From: Paenibacillus alvei DSM 29
Lineage (GTDB): Bacteria; Bacillota; Bacilli; Paenibacillales; Paenibacillaceae
Reading direction: 5' to 3'
Length of the DNA stretch: 64,000 nucleotides
Assembly: GCF_000293805.1 (NCBI RefSeq)
Contig: NZ_AMBZ01000002.1
Span: 5,001-69,000 of the forward strand
The notes under the pieces were generated by a model, which saw only the letters and a list, made by a program, of their open reading frames with translations, was not told where the DNA came from and made no database searches. Of the stretch, positions 39,332 to 49,370 are shown in pieces; the stretch's first letter is position 1, and every line of letters starts with the position of its first letter. The position numbers and the translations under genes were made by a program.

Positions 39332-42300
39332 TTACTCGATGACGTACTCGTCATCCATGCCGAGATTCAACTTATCCTGCGGAATATCGTCATCTTCATC
39401 GAATTCGCGCATTTCAATTTCTTCTTCGTTCTCTGTCAAGATTTTGACATCCATACCCAAGCTTTGCAGCTCTTTGATAAGGACTTTGAACGACTCAGGA
39501 ACACCTGGCTCAGGAACATTTTCGCCCTTCACAATCGATTCGTACGTCTTCACGCGGCCGACAACATCATCAGACTTGACGGTAAGAATCTCTTGTAGAG
39601 TATAAGCTGCACCGTAAGCTTCGAGCGCCCATACCTCCATCTCACCGAAGCGCTGACCGCCGAACTGTGCTTTACCACCGAGCGGCTGCTGCGTAACGAG
39701 CGAGTATGGTCCAGTTGAACGTGCGTGAATTTTATCGTCAACCATGTGTGCGAGTTTGATCATGTACATGACACCAACGGTAACTTCACGCTCGAACGGC
39801 TCACCTGTACGACCATCGTACAAGATCGTTTTACCGTTGCGCTGCATGCCAGCTTCTTCCATTGTATCAAATACGTCATACTCGGTAGCACCGTCGAATA
39901 CCGGCGTTGCCATATGCATGCCAAGGTAACGAGCAGCCATACCCAAGTGAACCTCGAGTACCTGACCGATGTTCATACGCGATGGAACCCCCAATGGGTT
40001 CAAGACGACTTGAACTGGTGTACCGTCTGGAAGGAACGGCATATCTTCTTCAGGCAAGATACGTGCGATGACACCCTTGTTACCATGGCGTCCCGCCATC
40101 TTATCACCCTCGGAAATTTTACGTTTTTGGGCAATATAAACACGAACGAGTTGATTCACACCTGGAGGGAGTTCATCCCCTTTCTCACGTGTAAATACTT
40201 TGACATCAACGACGATACCGTCAGTACCGTGAGGAACGCGCAAGGAAGTATCACGAACTTCGCGTGCCTTCTCGCCGAAGATAGCATGCAAGAGGCGTTC
40301 TTCTGCTGTCAGTTCAGTAACCCCTTTAGGTGTTACTTTACCAACGAGAATGTCACCGTCTTTAATTTCCGCACCGACGCGGATAATACCGCGCTCATCC
40401 AAGTTCTTGAGCGCTTCTTCACCGACGTTCGGAATATCGCGGGTAATTTCTTCTGGTCCGAGCTTCGTATCACGAGCTTCGGACTCGTATTCTTCAATGT
40501 GAATGGACGTATAAACGTCTTCTTTCACCATTTTCTCGGATAGCAAAATCGCATCCTCGTAGTTGTAACCTTCCCACGTCATGAACGCGACAACAACGTT
40601 GCGTCCAAGGGCCAATTCGCCGACCTCTGTGGAAGGGCCGTCCGCCAAGATGTCGCCTTTTTTCACGATATCGCCTTTCTTGGCAAGTGGACGCTGGTTA
40701 ATGCATGTTCCTTGGTTGGAACGCATAAACTTCTGCAATTTATATTTGACGAGGTCACCTTTAACCTCTTTACCATCAATCACTTCAATTTTGCGAACTT
40801 GAACTTCATTCGCTGTAACACGCTCGACGACACCGTCTACTTTGGAGACGATACATACGCCGGAGTCTTTCGCAGACTTGTATTCCATTCCTGTACCAAC
40901 AAACGGAGCTTCTGGCACGAGCAAAGGCACCGCTTGCCGCTGCATGTTTGATCCCATGAGCGCACGGTTGGAGTCATCATTCTCCAAGAACGGAATAAGC
41001 GCTGTTGCAACCGATACAACCTGCTTCGGCGATACGTCCATATAGTCAATACGATCCGTAGGCATTGTCAAAATGTTATCAGATTGCTTATTGTAACGAA
41101 CGATAGCTGTTTCGTCACGGAATGTACCATCTTCATTCAGCGGCGCATTCGCCTGTGCGACTACGTAGTTATCTTCTTCGTCAGCAGTCATATAATCGAT
41201 ATGATCTGTAACTTTACCTGTCTTCGGATCGATCCAACGGTATGGTGCTTCGATAAAGCCATACTCGTTCACTCTAGCGAATGTAGACAAGGAGTTGATC
41301 AAACCGATGTTCGGGCCCTCTGGAGTCTCGATTGGACACATACGGCCATAGTGGGATGGATGGACGTCACGAACTTCAAAGCCCGCGCGCTCACGCGTCA
41401 AACCACCAGGTCCGAGTGCAGACAGACGACGCTTGTGCGTAAGTTCCGCAAGTGGGTTCGTCTGATCCATGAACTGAGACAACTGGGAGCTACCGAAGAA
41501 CTCCTTAATGGATGCAATAACAGGTCTGATATTAATCAACGCCTGCGGTGTAATCACGTTCGCGTCTTGGATAGACATGCGTTCGCGCACAACACGCTCC
41601 ATACGAGACAAACCGATGCGGAATTGGTTCTGCAGCAATTCACCTACAGAGCGCAGACGACGGTTGCCCAAGTGGTCGATATCATCTGTGCTGCCAATTC
41701 CATGCAACAAGTTAATAAAGTAGTTAATCGATGAGATAATATCCGCTGGAGTAATGTTCTTCACGGATTTATCAATGTTACGATTAGCAATAATTTTAAT
41801 AACTTTGCCGTCTTCGATTGGAGAGAATACGTCGATAACCTGTACTGGGATATCTTCAGATTCCATTACTCCGCCTGCCACATGATAGGTCTTGAAGCCA
41901 ACATTGCTTTCAAGACGAGGCAAAATTTCGTCTAAGAGACGACGGTCAACGACTTGACCAGCTTCCGCAATAATTTCACCTGTTTCCGTATCAACAAGCG
42001 TTTCTGCCAAACGTTGATTGAACAAGCGATTCTTAATGTGAAGCTTCTTATTAATCTTGTAACGACCTACATTCGCTAGATCATAGCGCTTCGGATCAAA
42101 GAAACGTGCGATCAGCAAGCTTCTTGCATTCTCCAATGTAGGAGGTTCGCCTGGACGAAGACGCTCATAGATTTCAATCAGAGCCTTCTCTGTTGAATCC
42201 GTATTATCTTTATCCAGCGTATTACGGATATACTCATCATGGCCAAGCAAATCTAAGATTTGCTCATCTGTACCAAATCCGAGTGCTCTCAGCAATACCG

Positions 42301-42874
42301 TAACCGGAATTTTACGAGTACGGTCGATACGAACATAGATAATGTCCTTCGCATCCATCTCAAGTTCCAGCCATGCACCACGATTCGGAATAACTGTCGC
42401 CGTGTAAGTTTTCTTCCCGTTCTTGTCAACTTTAGTACTGAAATAGACACTCGGAGAGCGAACTAACTGGCTGACAATTACACGTTCAGCACCATTAATA
42501 ACGAACGTGCCCGTTTCCGTCATGAGCGGGAAATCACCCATAAACACTTCCTGCTCTTTGACCTCTCCGGTCTCTTTGTTAAGAAGGCGCACTTTTACAC
42601 GGAGCGGCGCCGCAAAAGTTACATCGCGTTCTTTCGAATCATCGACTGTATATTTGGGTTCACCCAAGCTGTAATCGATAAATTCCAAAACCAAATTACC
42701 TGTGAAATCCTGAATCGGTGAAATATCTTGGAACATTTCACGCAATCCCTCGTCCAAAAACCATTGATACGATTTCTGTTGGATTTCAATCAAGTTCGGA
42801 ACTTCGAGTACCTCTTTGATGCGCGCATAACTGCGCCGAGTGCGTCGTCCATATTGAACAAGATGTCCTGCCAA
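39332..42874 (-). CDS. rpoB: RNA polymerase subunit beta
   Basis: The 1180-residue subunit contains [20 protein letters not shown] and [20 protein letters not shown], the rifampicin-binding region; the Asp, His and Ser positions usually changed in resistance look wild-type. [17 protein letters not shown] and [20 protein letters not shown] are later motifs. The start chosen is a TTG at 42874 ([10 protein letters not shown]), six bases after GAGGGGTGAG; ATG at 42892 is an alternative that would add MRGELK. The reading frame is unbroken. Confidence 0.97.
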   Translation of the reverse strand: MAGHLVQYGRRTRRSYARIKEVLEVPNLIEIQQKSYQWFLDEGLREMFQDISPIQDFTGNLVLEFIDYSLGEPKYTVDDSKERDVTFAAPLRVKVRLLNKETGEVKEQEVFMGDFPLMTETGTFVINGAERVIVSQLVRSPSVYFSTKVDKNGKKTYTATVIPNRGAWLELEMDAKDIIYVRIDRTRKIPVTVLLRALGFGTDEQILDLLGHDEYIRNTLDKDNTDSTEKALIEIYERLRPGEPPTLENARSLLIARFFDPKRYDLANVGRYKINKKLHIKNRLFNQRLAETLVDTETGEIIAEAGQVVDRRLLDEILPRLESNVGFKTYHVAGGVMESEDIPVQVIDVFSPIEDGKVIKIIANRNIDKSVKNITPADIISSINYFINLLHGIGSTDDIDHLGNRRLRSVGELLQNQFRIGLSRMERVVRERMSIQDANVITPQALINIRPVIASIKEFFGSSQLSQFMDQTNPLAELTHKRRLSALGPGGLTRERAGFEVRDVHPSHYGRMCPIETPEGPNIGLINSLSTFARVNEYGFIEAPYRWIDPKTGKVTDHIDYMTADEEDNYVVAQANAPLNEDGTFRDETAIVRYNKQSDNILTMPTDRIDYMDVSPKQVVSVATALIPFLENDDSNRALMGSNMQRQAVPLLVPEAPFVGTGMEYKSAKDSGVCIVSKVDGVVERVTANEVQVRKIEVIDGKEVKGDLVKYKLQKFMRSNQGTCINQRPLAKKGDIVKKGDILADGPSTEVGELALGRNVVVAFMTWEGYNYEDAILLSEKMVKEDVYTSIHIEEYESEARDTKLGPEEITRDIPNVGEEALKNLDERGIIRVGAEIKDGDILVGKVTPKGVTELTAEERLLHAIFGEKAREVRDTSLRVPHGTDGIVVDVKVFTREKGDELPPGVNQLVRVYIAQKRKISEGDKMAGRHGNKGVIARILPEEDMPFLPDGTPVQVVLNPLGVPSRMNIGQVLEVHLGMAARYLGMHMATPVFDGATEYDVFDTMEEAGMQRNGKTILYDGRTGEPFEREVTVGVMYMIKLAHMVDDKIHARSTGPYSLVTQQPLGGKAQFGGQRFGEMEVWALEAYGAAYTLQEILTVKSDDVVGRVKTYESIVKGENVPEPGVPESFKVLIKELQSLGMDVKILTENEEEIEMREFDEDDDIPQDKLNLGMDDEYVIE

Positions 42875-42892
42875 CTTTAACTCACCCCTCAT

Positions 42893-43240
42893 GTCTACTC
42901 ACAAAAATGGATTGCGAATCCTTTTCGATATCCTTTATAATAAAGTCCACGAAAGAGACTCTAAAAACGAATAATATAGTACAAAATGTCAGAAAAAAGA
43001 AAAACGCACGTTCACGGCAAAACGCAAATGCGATGGACGCCGTTTCCCCCGTGTCGCCGTTTCCTGTTGTCGATTACAACTTCATATCCGATAGACTTGC
43101 CCAAAATGTAAACATTATACGTCATTTCACAAAAATGTATGCATCCTTTCAAAAAAAGGCTTGACAATTTGGTCATGTAAAGACATGAAGCCTATCCTAA
43201 TACTGACATTTTATAATAATACCATATTGGGTACTTGGAG
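42893..43240 (-). other. intergenic region upstream of rpoB
   Basis: About 350 bases without a gene. A TATAAT (in ACGTATAATGTTTACA on the minus strand) lies about 215 bases before rpoB, but no good -35 is at the right distance, so a promoter is possible rather than shown. The rest is AT-rich, with GGCTTGACAATTTGGTCATG on the plus strand resembling a -35 pointing the wrong way. Confidence 0.35.
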
Positions 43241-43855
43241 TCAACTCGGAAATGATTTCTTCGCTTGATAGATCCGATACCCTTTGTCCTTCACTACTAA
43301 TTCTACGTTTTCTTCTCCAAACAACTGCTGCAGCTTCGCTTCAGCTGATGGCGCCCCCTGTTTCTTCTGAATCACGATCCAGAGAGCTCCTCCATCCACT
43401 AGATGCTGATAGGATTGTTCGAATATCCGATGAACAACTTCTTTGCCTGCACGAATTGGTGGATTCGTAAGAATTACAGAATACTGTTCATTGCCAAGCG
43501 CATTAAGACCATCACTCTCTTGAATCGTGACGTTATGGATTCCATTAAGAAGAGCATTCTCTCTCGCCAAATCCAAGGCCCGTTCATTCACATCTACCAT
43601 GGTGACTTGCCCACGCTTAGCCAGCTTTGCCGCAGTCAATCCAATTGGGCCATATCCACAGCCCACATCAAGAACAGCAGCATCTTCAGGGATGTCCATG
43701 CAATCAATCAGCACACGACTGCCGTAATCGACACCCCCCTTGGAAAACACACCTGCATCCGATACAAATGCTAGCTGCATACCACGCAAAGCTGTAGTCC
43801 ATTTTTTTCGATCATGCTCTACTTCTGGACGCTTGCTGTAATAATGGCCTGTCAT
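43241..43855 (-). CDS. RsmC/RsmD-like class I methyltransferase (YbxB family)
   Basis: The 204-residue SAM-dependent methyltransferase has LDVGCGYGPIGLTAAKLA (motif I) and the catalytic TNPPIRAGK (NPP motif of N-methylating enzymes). B. subtilis has the related ybxB at the same place, between rplL and rpoB; the RsmC-type N2-guanine 16S methyltransferase role is inferred from the domain and neighbourhood and not shown. No terminator is evident between it and rplL upstream other than a hairpin at 43987-44018. Confidence 0.88.
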   Translation of the reverse strand: MTGHYYSKRPEVEHDRKKWTTALRGMQLAFVSDAGVFSKGGVDYGSRVLIDCMDIPEDAAVLDVGCGYGPIGLTAAKLAKRGQVTMVDVNERALDLARENALLNGIHNVTIQESDGLNALGNEQYSVILTNPPIRAGKEVVHRIFEQSYQHLVDGGALWIVIQKKQGAPSAEAKLQQLFGEENVELVVKDKGYRIYQAKKSFPS

Positions 43856-43986
43856 CTCGATCCCTTCCTGTCATGGTGAAAATAAAAAGTGCTGTCGTTC
43901 ATTGGCTAAGATGCGCGTCGAGTTCCCTTTTTACACTTCGTATTCGATTACATCCATGCTAAATCGGTAAGTCGTATCTTAGACAA

Positions 43987-44018
43987 CGAACCCCTTGAAA
44001 ACAGGTTCAAGGGGTTCG
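43987..44018 (-). terminator. hairpin after rplL
   Basis: CGAACCCCTTGAA (43987-43999) pairs with TTCAAGGGGTTCG (44006-44018), a perfect 13-bp stem. The minus-strand tail (TTGTCTAAG) is not T-rich, so it may be a weak terminator or an mRNA-stabilising end. Confidence 0.55.
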
Positions 44019-44036
44019 CACTTTCGCAAGCAGAGA

Positions 44037-44402
44037 TTACTTCACTTCTACAGATGCGCCAGCTTCTTCGAGCTTCGCTTTTACTGCTTCTGCTTCTTCT
44101 TTGCTTACTTTTTCTTTCAATGGTTTCGGGCAGTTGTCTACCAAGTCTTTTGCTTCTTTCAAGCCAAGACCAGTGATTTCGCGAACAACTTTGATAACGT
44201 TGATTTTGCCTGCGCCTGGTGCAGTCAAGATTACGTCAAATTCAGATTGTTCAGCTGCGCCAGCGTCACCAGCTGCGCCACCTACTACAGCTACAGGAGC
44301 TGCTGCAGTTACGCCGAATTCTTCTTCGATTGCTTTAACAAGGTCGTTCAATTCCAATACGGACATGCCTTTGATGGCTTCCAAGATTTGCTCTTTGCTC
44401 AT
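44037..44402 (-). CDS. rplL: 50S ribosomal protein L7/L12
   Basis: The 121-residue stalk protein has the N-terminal dimerisation helices ([20 protein letters not shown]), an Ala-rich hinge ([20 protein letters not shown]) and the C-terminal factor-binding domain ([20 protein letters not shown]). Several copies per ribosome bind L10 and recruit translation factors. It follows rplJ by about 45 bases. Confidence 0.98.
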   Translation of the reverse strand: MSKEQILEAIKGMSVLELNDLVKAIEEEFGVTAAAPVAVVGGAAGDAGAAEQSEFDVILTAPGAGKINVIKVVREITGLGLKEAKDLVDNCPKPLKEKVSKEEAEAVKAKLEEAGASVEVK

Positions 44403-44448
44403 TTGTTAAACCTCCATATTTAATAAAATGTATGTTACGCGATTAAGC

Positions 44449-44952
44449 TTACGCTTCCGCTTCGTTCTTCTCTGCAACGGCTTTGACAGCCAATGCGAAG
44501 TTGCGCATTGGTGCTTGGAGCACGCTGAGCAACATGGACAACAAACCTTCGCGGGAAGGCAATGCTGCCAAAGCTTTGATTTGATCTACGTCAACGACGC
44601 GACCTTCAACGACGCCACCCTTAATTTCAAGGGCTTCGTTTTTCTTCGCGAAATCGTTCAAGATTTTCGCAGGTGCTACTGCGTCTTCACGACTGAACGC
44701 GATAGCCGTCGGACCAGACAATACTTCATCAAGTTCAGACAACTCAGCTTCTGCTGTCGCACGGCGTACCAATGTATTTTTCAATACTTGGAATTCGATG
44801 CCTGCTTCACGCAGTTGCTTACGAAGTTCAGTAACTTGTGCTACTGACAATCCACGGTAGTCAGCAACAACCGTTGTAGCGCTGCCGCGCAATTTCTCAG
44901 CGATATCTTGTACGGCTTGCTGTTTCGCTTCGATTACTTTTGCGTTTGCCAC
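44449..44952 (-). CDS. rplJ: 50S ribosomal protein L10
   Basis: The 167-residue protein reads [20 protein letters not shown], then [20 protein letters not shown] and a C-terminal helix that binds L7/L12 dimers. The start is a GTG at 44952, six bases after AGGAGGTG; the ATG at 44961 lies inside this site. Its leader carries an attenuator, so L10 probably controls its own synthesis. Confidence 0.97.
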   Translation of the reverse strand: MANAKVIEAKQQAVQDIAEKLRGSATTVVADYRGLSVAQVTELRKQLREAGIEFQVLKNTLVRRATAEAELSELDEVLSGPTAIAFSREDAVAPAKILNDFAKKNEALEIKGGVVEGRVVDVDQIKALAALPSREGLLSMLLSVLQAPMRNFALAVKAVAEKNEAEA

Positions 44953-44964
44953 TCGATCCACCTC

Positions 44965-45203
44965 CTACAAGGTTCTACTTACACCGTATCCTGTCCGATA
45001 TCTTCTACCTACTTCAGCATAAGAAAAGCCTCTGTAGTTCACTACAGAGGCATCACGATAGCACTTGGTGCGCAGACGTATCAACGACACGCCCCAAGCA
45101 CTCAGTCTATTTCGAACACCTCGGTAGGAGATTAAGCCTTTCGGCACCTACTGTCTACGGTACGATTATTCAAAAGTTAATTGCATGTGTTAGCAACTCT
45201 ATT
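44965..45203 (-). promoter_or_regulatory. L10 leader with attenuator upstream of rplJ
   Basis: A leader of about 230 bases lies between the promoter (45233-45204) and rplJ. GCCTCTGTAGT (45028-45038) pairs with ACTACAGAGGC (45041-45051), an 11-bp stem followed on the minus strand by TTTTCTT, which looks like a conditional terminator. Firmicute rplJ genes are regulated by an L10 leader in which the L10/L12 complex shifts the balance to termination. Placement fits; the alternative fold was not modelled. Confidence 0.7.
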
Positions 45204-45233
45204 AGCATAGCATGGATAGGCGAACGATGTCAA
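45204..45233 (-). promoter_or_regulatory. rplJ-rplL promoter
   Basis: Minus strand: perfect -35 TTGACA at 45233-45228, 18-base spacer, -10 TATGCT at 45209-45204, with TGC before it giving an extended -10. It lies after the rplA stop, so rplJ-rplL can be expressed separately from rplK-rplA. Confidence 0.75.
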
Positions 45234-45286
45234 CCATCCACAAAACTTGCCAATATTCTGCTAGATTTTCCATACAGGAATGAATC

Positions 45287-45979
45287 TTAGCGGAAAGATG
45301 CTGTGTTCACACGTGCTGCAGGACCCATCGTGGAAGAAACCGCGATGTTTTTCAAGTACACGCCTTTAGCCGCTGCTGGCTTCGCACGGTTCAATGCATC
45401 GATCAACGCTTTGAAGTTGTCATGCAACTTGTCCGCATCGAAAGAAGCTTTACCGATTGGAGCGTGGATTTGACCTGCTTTATCCAGACGGTATTCGATT
45501 TTACCAGCTTTGATCTCTTGGATCGCTTTAGTAACGTCGAATGTAACCGTACCGGCTTTAGGGTTAGGCATGAGACCTTTACCACCGAGGATACGTCCCA
45601 ATTTACCTACTTCGCTCATCATGTCTGGCGTAGCTACGCAGACATCGAAGTCGAACCAGCCTTGTTGAATTTTGTTGATCATATCTTGATCGCCTACAAA
45701 ATCAGCACCAGCTGCTTCTGCTTCTTTCGCTTTTTCGCCTTTTGCAAAGACGAGAACGCGTTTTGTTTTACCTGTACCGTGTGGAAGTACAACTACCCCA
45801 CGAACAGCTTGGTCTTGTTTACGAGGGTCTACACCCAAGCGAACAGCCACTTCAACTGTTTCGTCGAATTTTGCTGTAGCCGATTTTTTCACCAATTCAA
45901 TGGCTTCCATCGACTCATAAGCTGCATCTCTATCGATGAGCTTCGCAGCTTCGATATATTTCTTGCCACGTTTTGCCAT
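45287..45979 (-). CDS. rplA: 50S ribosomal protein L1
   Basis: The 230-residue protein starts [20 protein letters not shown] and contains [20 protein letters not shown], the conserved RNA-binding loop. L1 binds the 23S L1 stalk and in many bacteria represses its own operon by binding mRNA. It follows rplK by about 60 bases. Confidence 0.98.
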   Translation of the reverse strand: MAKRGKKYIEAAKLIDRDAAYESMEAIELVKKSATAKFDETVEVAVRLGVDPRKQDQAVRGVVVLPHGTGKTKRVLVFAKGEKAKEAEAAGADFVGDQDMINKIQQGWFDFDVCVATPDMMSEVGKLGRILGGKGLMPNPKAGTVTFDVTKAIQEIKAGKIEYRLDKAGQIHAPIGKASFDADKLHDNFKALIDALNRAKPAAAKGVYLKNIAVSSTMGPAARVNTASFR

Positions 45980-46040
45980 TTTAATTTCCTCCTTTGTGGT
46001 TTTAGCGGATTAACCTCCCACATGCGCCAAGAAGAACGTA

Positions 46041-46466
46041 TTAGTCTTCTACGACAAAGCCCATGCTGCGAGCTGTACCTTCAACCATACGCATAGCCGA
46101 TTCAACGGATGCTGCGTTCAGGTCAGGCATTTTTTGCTCAGCGATTTGACGTACAACGTCGCGTTTCACTGTTGCAACTTTTTTCTTGTTCGGTTCACCG
46201 GAACCTTTTTCAACCTTAGCCGCTACTTTCAACAATACTGCAGCCGGTGGAGTCTTCGTGATGAACGTAAAGGAACGATCTTCGAATACAGAGATCTCAA
46301 CAGGAATAATCAAACCTGCTTGGTCAGCTGTTTTCGCATTGAATTCCTTACAGAACGCCATGATGTTGACACCCGCTTGACCCAATGCTGGACCTACCGG
46401 AGGCGCTGGATTCGCCTTACCCGCTGGAATTTGCAATTTAACGACTTTAATGACCTTTTTCGCCAT
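46041..46466 (-). CDS. rplK: 50S ribosomal protein L11
   Basis: The 141-residue protein starts [20 protein letters not shown] and has [20 protein letters not shown], including the proline-rich N-terminal segment to which thiostrepton binds. L11 is also needed for RelA activation. The ATG at 46466 follows AAGGAGGTGTTTGAA; the frame from 46475 adds only MFE. Confidence 0.98.
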   Translation of the reverse strand: MAKKVIKVVKLQIPAGKANPAPPVGPALGQAGVNIMAFCKEFNAKTADQAGLIIPVEISVFEDRSFTFITKTPPAAVLLKVAAKVEKGSGEPNKKKVATVKRDVVRQIAEQKMPDLNAASVESAMRMVEGTARSMGFVVED

Positions 46467-46542
46467 TTCAAACACCTCCTTGCGCTAGTTATGTGAGTGT
46501 AAGGTTGCCCTATCTCACAAAAGAAACCATTAGAAAGATGTA

Positions 46543-47076
46543 TTAAATCTTCTCCACTTGGTGGTAATCCAACTCAAGAGGGGTTTCTCTTCCAAACATG
46601 TTGACATGAACCTTAAGCTTCTGCTTGTCTGTAACGATCTCTTCGACCGTACCGACGAAGTTTGCAAAAGGCCCTACCTTGATGCGAACCGATTCCTTCA
46701 AGTCGTACTCGACTTTTGGTCTCGGATCTTCCATTCCCATTGTCTTCAAGATCTGTTCGACCTCTTCTGGCAACAGTGGAATAGGCTTCGAACCAGAGCC
46801 GGTAGATCCGACGAATCCGGTAACCCCTGGCGTGTTGCGAACAACATACCAAGACTCATCCGTCTGAATCATTTCAACCAAAACATACCCCGGGTAAACT
46901 TTACGCATGACAACTTTCTTTTTGCCATCCTTGTTTACCATTTCTTCTTCCATCGGAACAAGAACGCGGAATATTTTGTCTTCCATGCCCATGGATTCAA
47001 CGCGCTTTTCCAAATTGGCTTTTACTTTGTTCTCATAACCTGAGTAGGTATGAACAACGTACCATCTTTTTTCCAT
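46543..47076 (-). CDS. nusG: transcription termination/antitermination factor NusG
   Basis: The 177-residue protein has the NGN domain (KRWYVVHTYSGYENKVKANL at the start, YPGYVLVEM) and a KOW domain (VKVGPFANFVGTVEEIVTD-like region, RIKVGPFANFVGTVEEI). It binds RNA polymerase and links transcription to translation. It lies between secE and rplK, the conserved order. Confidence 0.98.
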   Translation of the reverse strand: MEKRWYVVHTYSGYENKVKANLEKRVESMGMEDKIFRVLVPMEEEMVNKDGKKKVVMRKVYPGYVLVEMIQTDESWYVVRNTPGVTGFVGSTGSGSKPIPLLPEEVEQILKTMGMEDPRPKVEYDLKESVRIKVGPFANFVGTVEEIVTDKQKLKVHVNMFGRETPLELDYHQVEKI

Positions 47077-47099
47077 AACTAAGCCACCTTGGGACTTTA

Positions 47100-47309
47100 T
47101 TAAATAATCGCTTCGACTATCGCGGAAATACCGATATCAAGGACCCAGAAATAAAGCGTCATAAAGATAACCGTGGCTAATACGACGATCGTGTAGCTTG
47201 TCAGTTCTTTACGATTGGGCCAGCGAACCTTTTTTAATTCACCCCAGCTGTCGGCAAAGAAGGAAAACATCGAACCGAAACTTTGTTTCAGTTTCCCGAA
47301 GAAAGCCAC
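47100..47309 (-). CDS. secE: protein translocase subunit SecE
   Basis: The 69-residue short form of SecE seen in Firmicutes: an N-terminal amphipathic region (FFADSWGELKKVRWPNRKEL) and one membrane helix (TIVVLATVIFMTLYFWVLDI). It works with SecY (15960). The WPNRKEL motif is the family mark. Confidence 0.96.
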   Translation of the reverse strand: MAFFGKLKQSFGSMFSFFADSWGELKKVRWPNRKELTSYTIVVLATVIFMTLYFWVLDIGISAIVEAII

Positions 47310-47329
47310 GGACTACACCTCCATCAGAC

Positions 47330-47479
47330 TTATCTCGTTTCGCGATGAGAAGTATGCTCGTTGCAGAACTTGCAGAATTTCTTCAACTCAATGCGGTCTG
47401 GGTGATTACGTTTGTTCTTTGTTGTCGTATAGTTGCGTTGTTTGCAGTTCGTGCAAGCCATCGTAACGATTACCCGCAT
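47330..47479 (-). CDS. rpmG: 50S ribosomal protein L33
   Basis: The 49-residue protein reads [20 protein letters not shown] and ends [19 protein letters not shown]; the two CxxC pairs (CTNC, CKFC) mark the zinc-binding form. The ATG at 47479 follows AGGAGGTG at the usual distance; the longer frame from 47569 has no match to L33. rpmG-secE-nusG is the common order. Confidence 0.95.
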   Translation of the reverse strand: MRVIVTMACTNCKQRNYTTTKNKRNHPDRIELKKFCKFCNEHTSHRETR

Positions 47480-47664
47480 GTAGTACACCTCCTGAAGACA
47501 CCTTAATGATAAGAAGCGTCGAATTTCCCCAAGCAGAAACGGATTGACCATCCTTCTACAGGGGGACAAGTCGTCTCTTGTGCGCTGAATAATCCACTCT
47601 CAGTCTCATAACCAATCATTTCTTATTCAGTAAATACGTACGCATATTTAGGGCTACCTAAAAC

Positions 47665-47693
47665 ACTTTATCACAAGGGTCAAATGATGTCAA
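47665..47693 (-). promoter_or_regulatory. promoter of the rpmG-secE-nusG-rplKA unit
   Basis: Minus strand: perfect -35 TTGACA at 47693-47688, 17-base spacer, -10 TAAAGT at 47670-47665. It lies about 190 bases before rpmG, after the sigH terminator. Confidence 0.7.
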
Positions 47694-47894
47694 TGATAAG
47701 ATGTTGACGCCGTGGGGGGGCGATGCCTTTCACTCTACCATATTCGACAGCCGCTTGACAAAGGAAAAGATCACTAATGCTCTTATTCGATATCAGTATG
47801 GTGGAATAAACAACAATCTAAACCCTATTCGTTACAAAACCTTTCATTTTCTACTGTTTATCTGCCCTCTTGAACGCATATTCATCTATCTTCT

Positions 47895-47933
47895 AAAAAA
47901 GAGCTTATCCCCCACACTTGGTTGATAAGCTCT
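47895..47933 (-). terminator. sigH terminator
   Basis: AGAGCTTATC pairs with GATAAGCTCT (10 bp) and on the minus strand is followed by TTTTTT. It lies about 20 bases after the sigH stop. Confidence 0.88.
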
Positions 47934-47952
47934 CATACCTGTATTTGACTTA

Positions 47953-48612
47953 TTAACATTCGCTATCCCCGCCATCCCGTAACTCCAAATATCGCTCCAA
48001 CTTGCGCTTGACTCGCTGTAGCGCATTGTCTATCGATTTGACGTGGCGATCCAGATCGACGGCAATTTCCTGATAGGAACGCCCATCCAAGTAAAGCATC
48101 AGCACTTTCCGCTCCAAATCGCTCAATATTTCAGACATCTTGTCCTCAAGCCCGACGAATTCTTCCTGATTGATGATTAGCTCTTCAGGATCAGATACCC
48201 GAGATCCACCGATCACATCCAGCAAGGTACGATCCGAATCCTCATCATATATCGGCTTGTCCAAGGACACATAAGAATTCAGTGGTATGTGCTTCTGGCG
48301 AGTTGCCGTCTTGATTGCCGTAATAATCTGTCTCGTAATGCACAATTCAGCGAACGCCTTGAAAGAGGCCAGCTTGTCTCCCTTAAAATCACGAATCGCC
48401 TTGTATAATCCGATCATGCCTTCTTGAACAATATCCTCACGGTCAGCGCCGATTAGAAAATATGAGCGTGCTTTCGCTCGAACGAAATTGCGGTACTTGT
48501 TAATTAAGTATTCGAGCGCTTCGCTATCTCCCTCCCGAACCGCGTCGACTAACTGTTCATCCGACGAACGTTCGTATGAGGAGATGCTTAATACTTTGAG
48601 GTCAACACTCAC
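47953..48612 (-). CDS. sigH: RNA polymerase sigma-H factor
   Basis: The 219-residue sigma factor has region 2 (YFLIGADREDIVQEGMIGLY, FKGDKLASFKAFAELCITRQ) and region 4 (LSDLERKVLMLYLDGRSYQE, then the helix-turn-helix IAVDLDRHVKSIDNALQRVK). SigH directs early sporulation and competence genes. The start is a GTG at 48612, seven bases after GGAGGG, giving MSVDLKVL; the longer frame from 48699 adds 29 residues not in the family. It has its own promoter. Confidence 0.95.
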   Translation of the reverse strand: MSVDLKVLSISSYERSSDEQLVDAVREGDSEALEYLINKYRNFVRAKARSYFLIGADREDIVQEGMIGLYKAIRDFKGDKLASFKAFAELCITRQIITAIKTATRQKHIPLNSYVSLDKPIYDEDSDRTLLDVIGGSRVSDPEELIINQEEFVGLEDKMSEILSDLERKVLMLYLDGRSYQEIAVDLDRHVKSIDNALQRVKRKLERYLELRDGGDSEC

Positions 48613-48669
48613 TAGCAATCCCTCCGGCCTGCAACGCAATCCATCCGTTACATCACAAATGATAGATTC

Positions 48670-48699
48670 AGTATATATGAATCTATCTATCAACGTCAA
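48670..48699 (-). promoter_or_regulatory. sigH promoter
   Basis: Minus strand: -35 TTGACG at 48699-48694, 18-base spacer, -10 TATACT at 48675-48670. It lies about 60 bases before the GTG start of sigH. In B. subtilis sigH transcription is repressed by AbrB; I cannot place such a site here. Confidence 0.65.
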
Positions 48700-48819
48700 C
48701 CAAAGGAAGCCTTATCCTGTGCGGAATTTGAGCATTATTCCAAAATAATACTATGCATTTGGCTGCATACGCCACTTATAACGATGAATATGGCATTCAT
48801 TGCTCTTGTGAGCTTCTGC

Positions 48820-49359
48820 TCAATCCTCTTCTCCTCGGCGCAGCCGTTCGAGCTTAAGCAGTTGATCCAGCTTCAGCTTCCCTTCAATAGGATTGCGTTT
48901 AATTGGCTGTATCGCCTGTTCACGGATCTTCGTTTCGACCTCGCGCCGGGCTTGCATAATAATAAGTCTAAGTTCACGAGCTGAAATACGGAGCGCGCCC
49001 TGTGCAAAAGCTACATTCTGCTCCGTCATGTCAGAAGTCGCAACGTAGATTTGCCGACGACGGTGACCGAGTTCTCTTGCGAGACGCTCAATACACTCAT
49101 CCGCTGTTTCCTTTTCCTTCGTGAATTGTACCGTTACTTTGCCCTGTGCATATTTGGCACCTAAGCCTGGAACACGATAAGCATCGAATACGACAATTGC
49201 TCTCCGGCCTGAATATGCCTGATAGTCCGCAAGCATATTCAGCAGCCGTTCTCTTGCTTCATCTAAATCTTTATCTTTCACCTCTCTTAGCTCCGGCCAC
49301 GCCCCAATCATGTTGTAGCCGTCTACGAGAAGCACATCTCGCCAGTCCTGACGCTCCAT
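48820..49359 (-). CDS. rae1: NYN-domain ribosome-associated endoribonuclease Rae1 (YacP)
   Basis: The 179-residue protein has a PIN-like NYN fold: LLVDGYNMIGAWPEL with the first Asp, IVVFDAYRVPG, and FTKEKETADECIERLA with further acidic residues. B. subtilis Rae1 cleaves mRNA in the ribosomal A site. The gene follows rlmB with 11 bases between, the same neighbour as in Bacillus. Confidence 0.9.
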   Translation of the reverse strand: MERQDWRDVLLVDGYNMIGAWPELREVKDKDLDEARERLLNMLADYQAYSGRRAIVVFDAYRVPGLGAKYAQGKVTVQFTKEKETADECIERLARELGHRRRQIYVATSDMTEQNVAFAQGALRISARELRLIIMQARREVETKIREQAIQPIKRNPIEGKLKLDQLLKLERLRRGEED

Positions 49360-49370
49360 ACCGAGCAGCC

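Larger units (their letters stand above)
47480..47952. other. intergenic region between sigH and rpmG
   Basis: About 470 bases without a gene. It holds the sigH terminator (47895-47933) and the rpmG promoter (47693-47665). The remainder is AT-rich and featureless to the eye; a run of eight G at 47714 region is part of no recognisable element. Confidence 0.5.
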
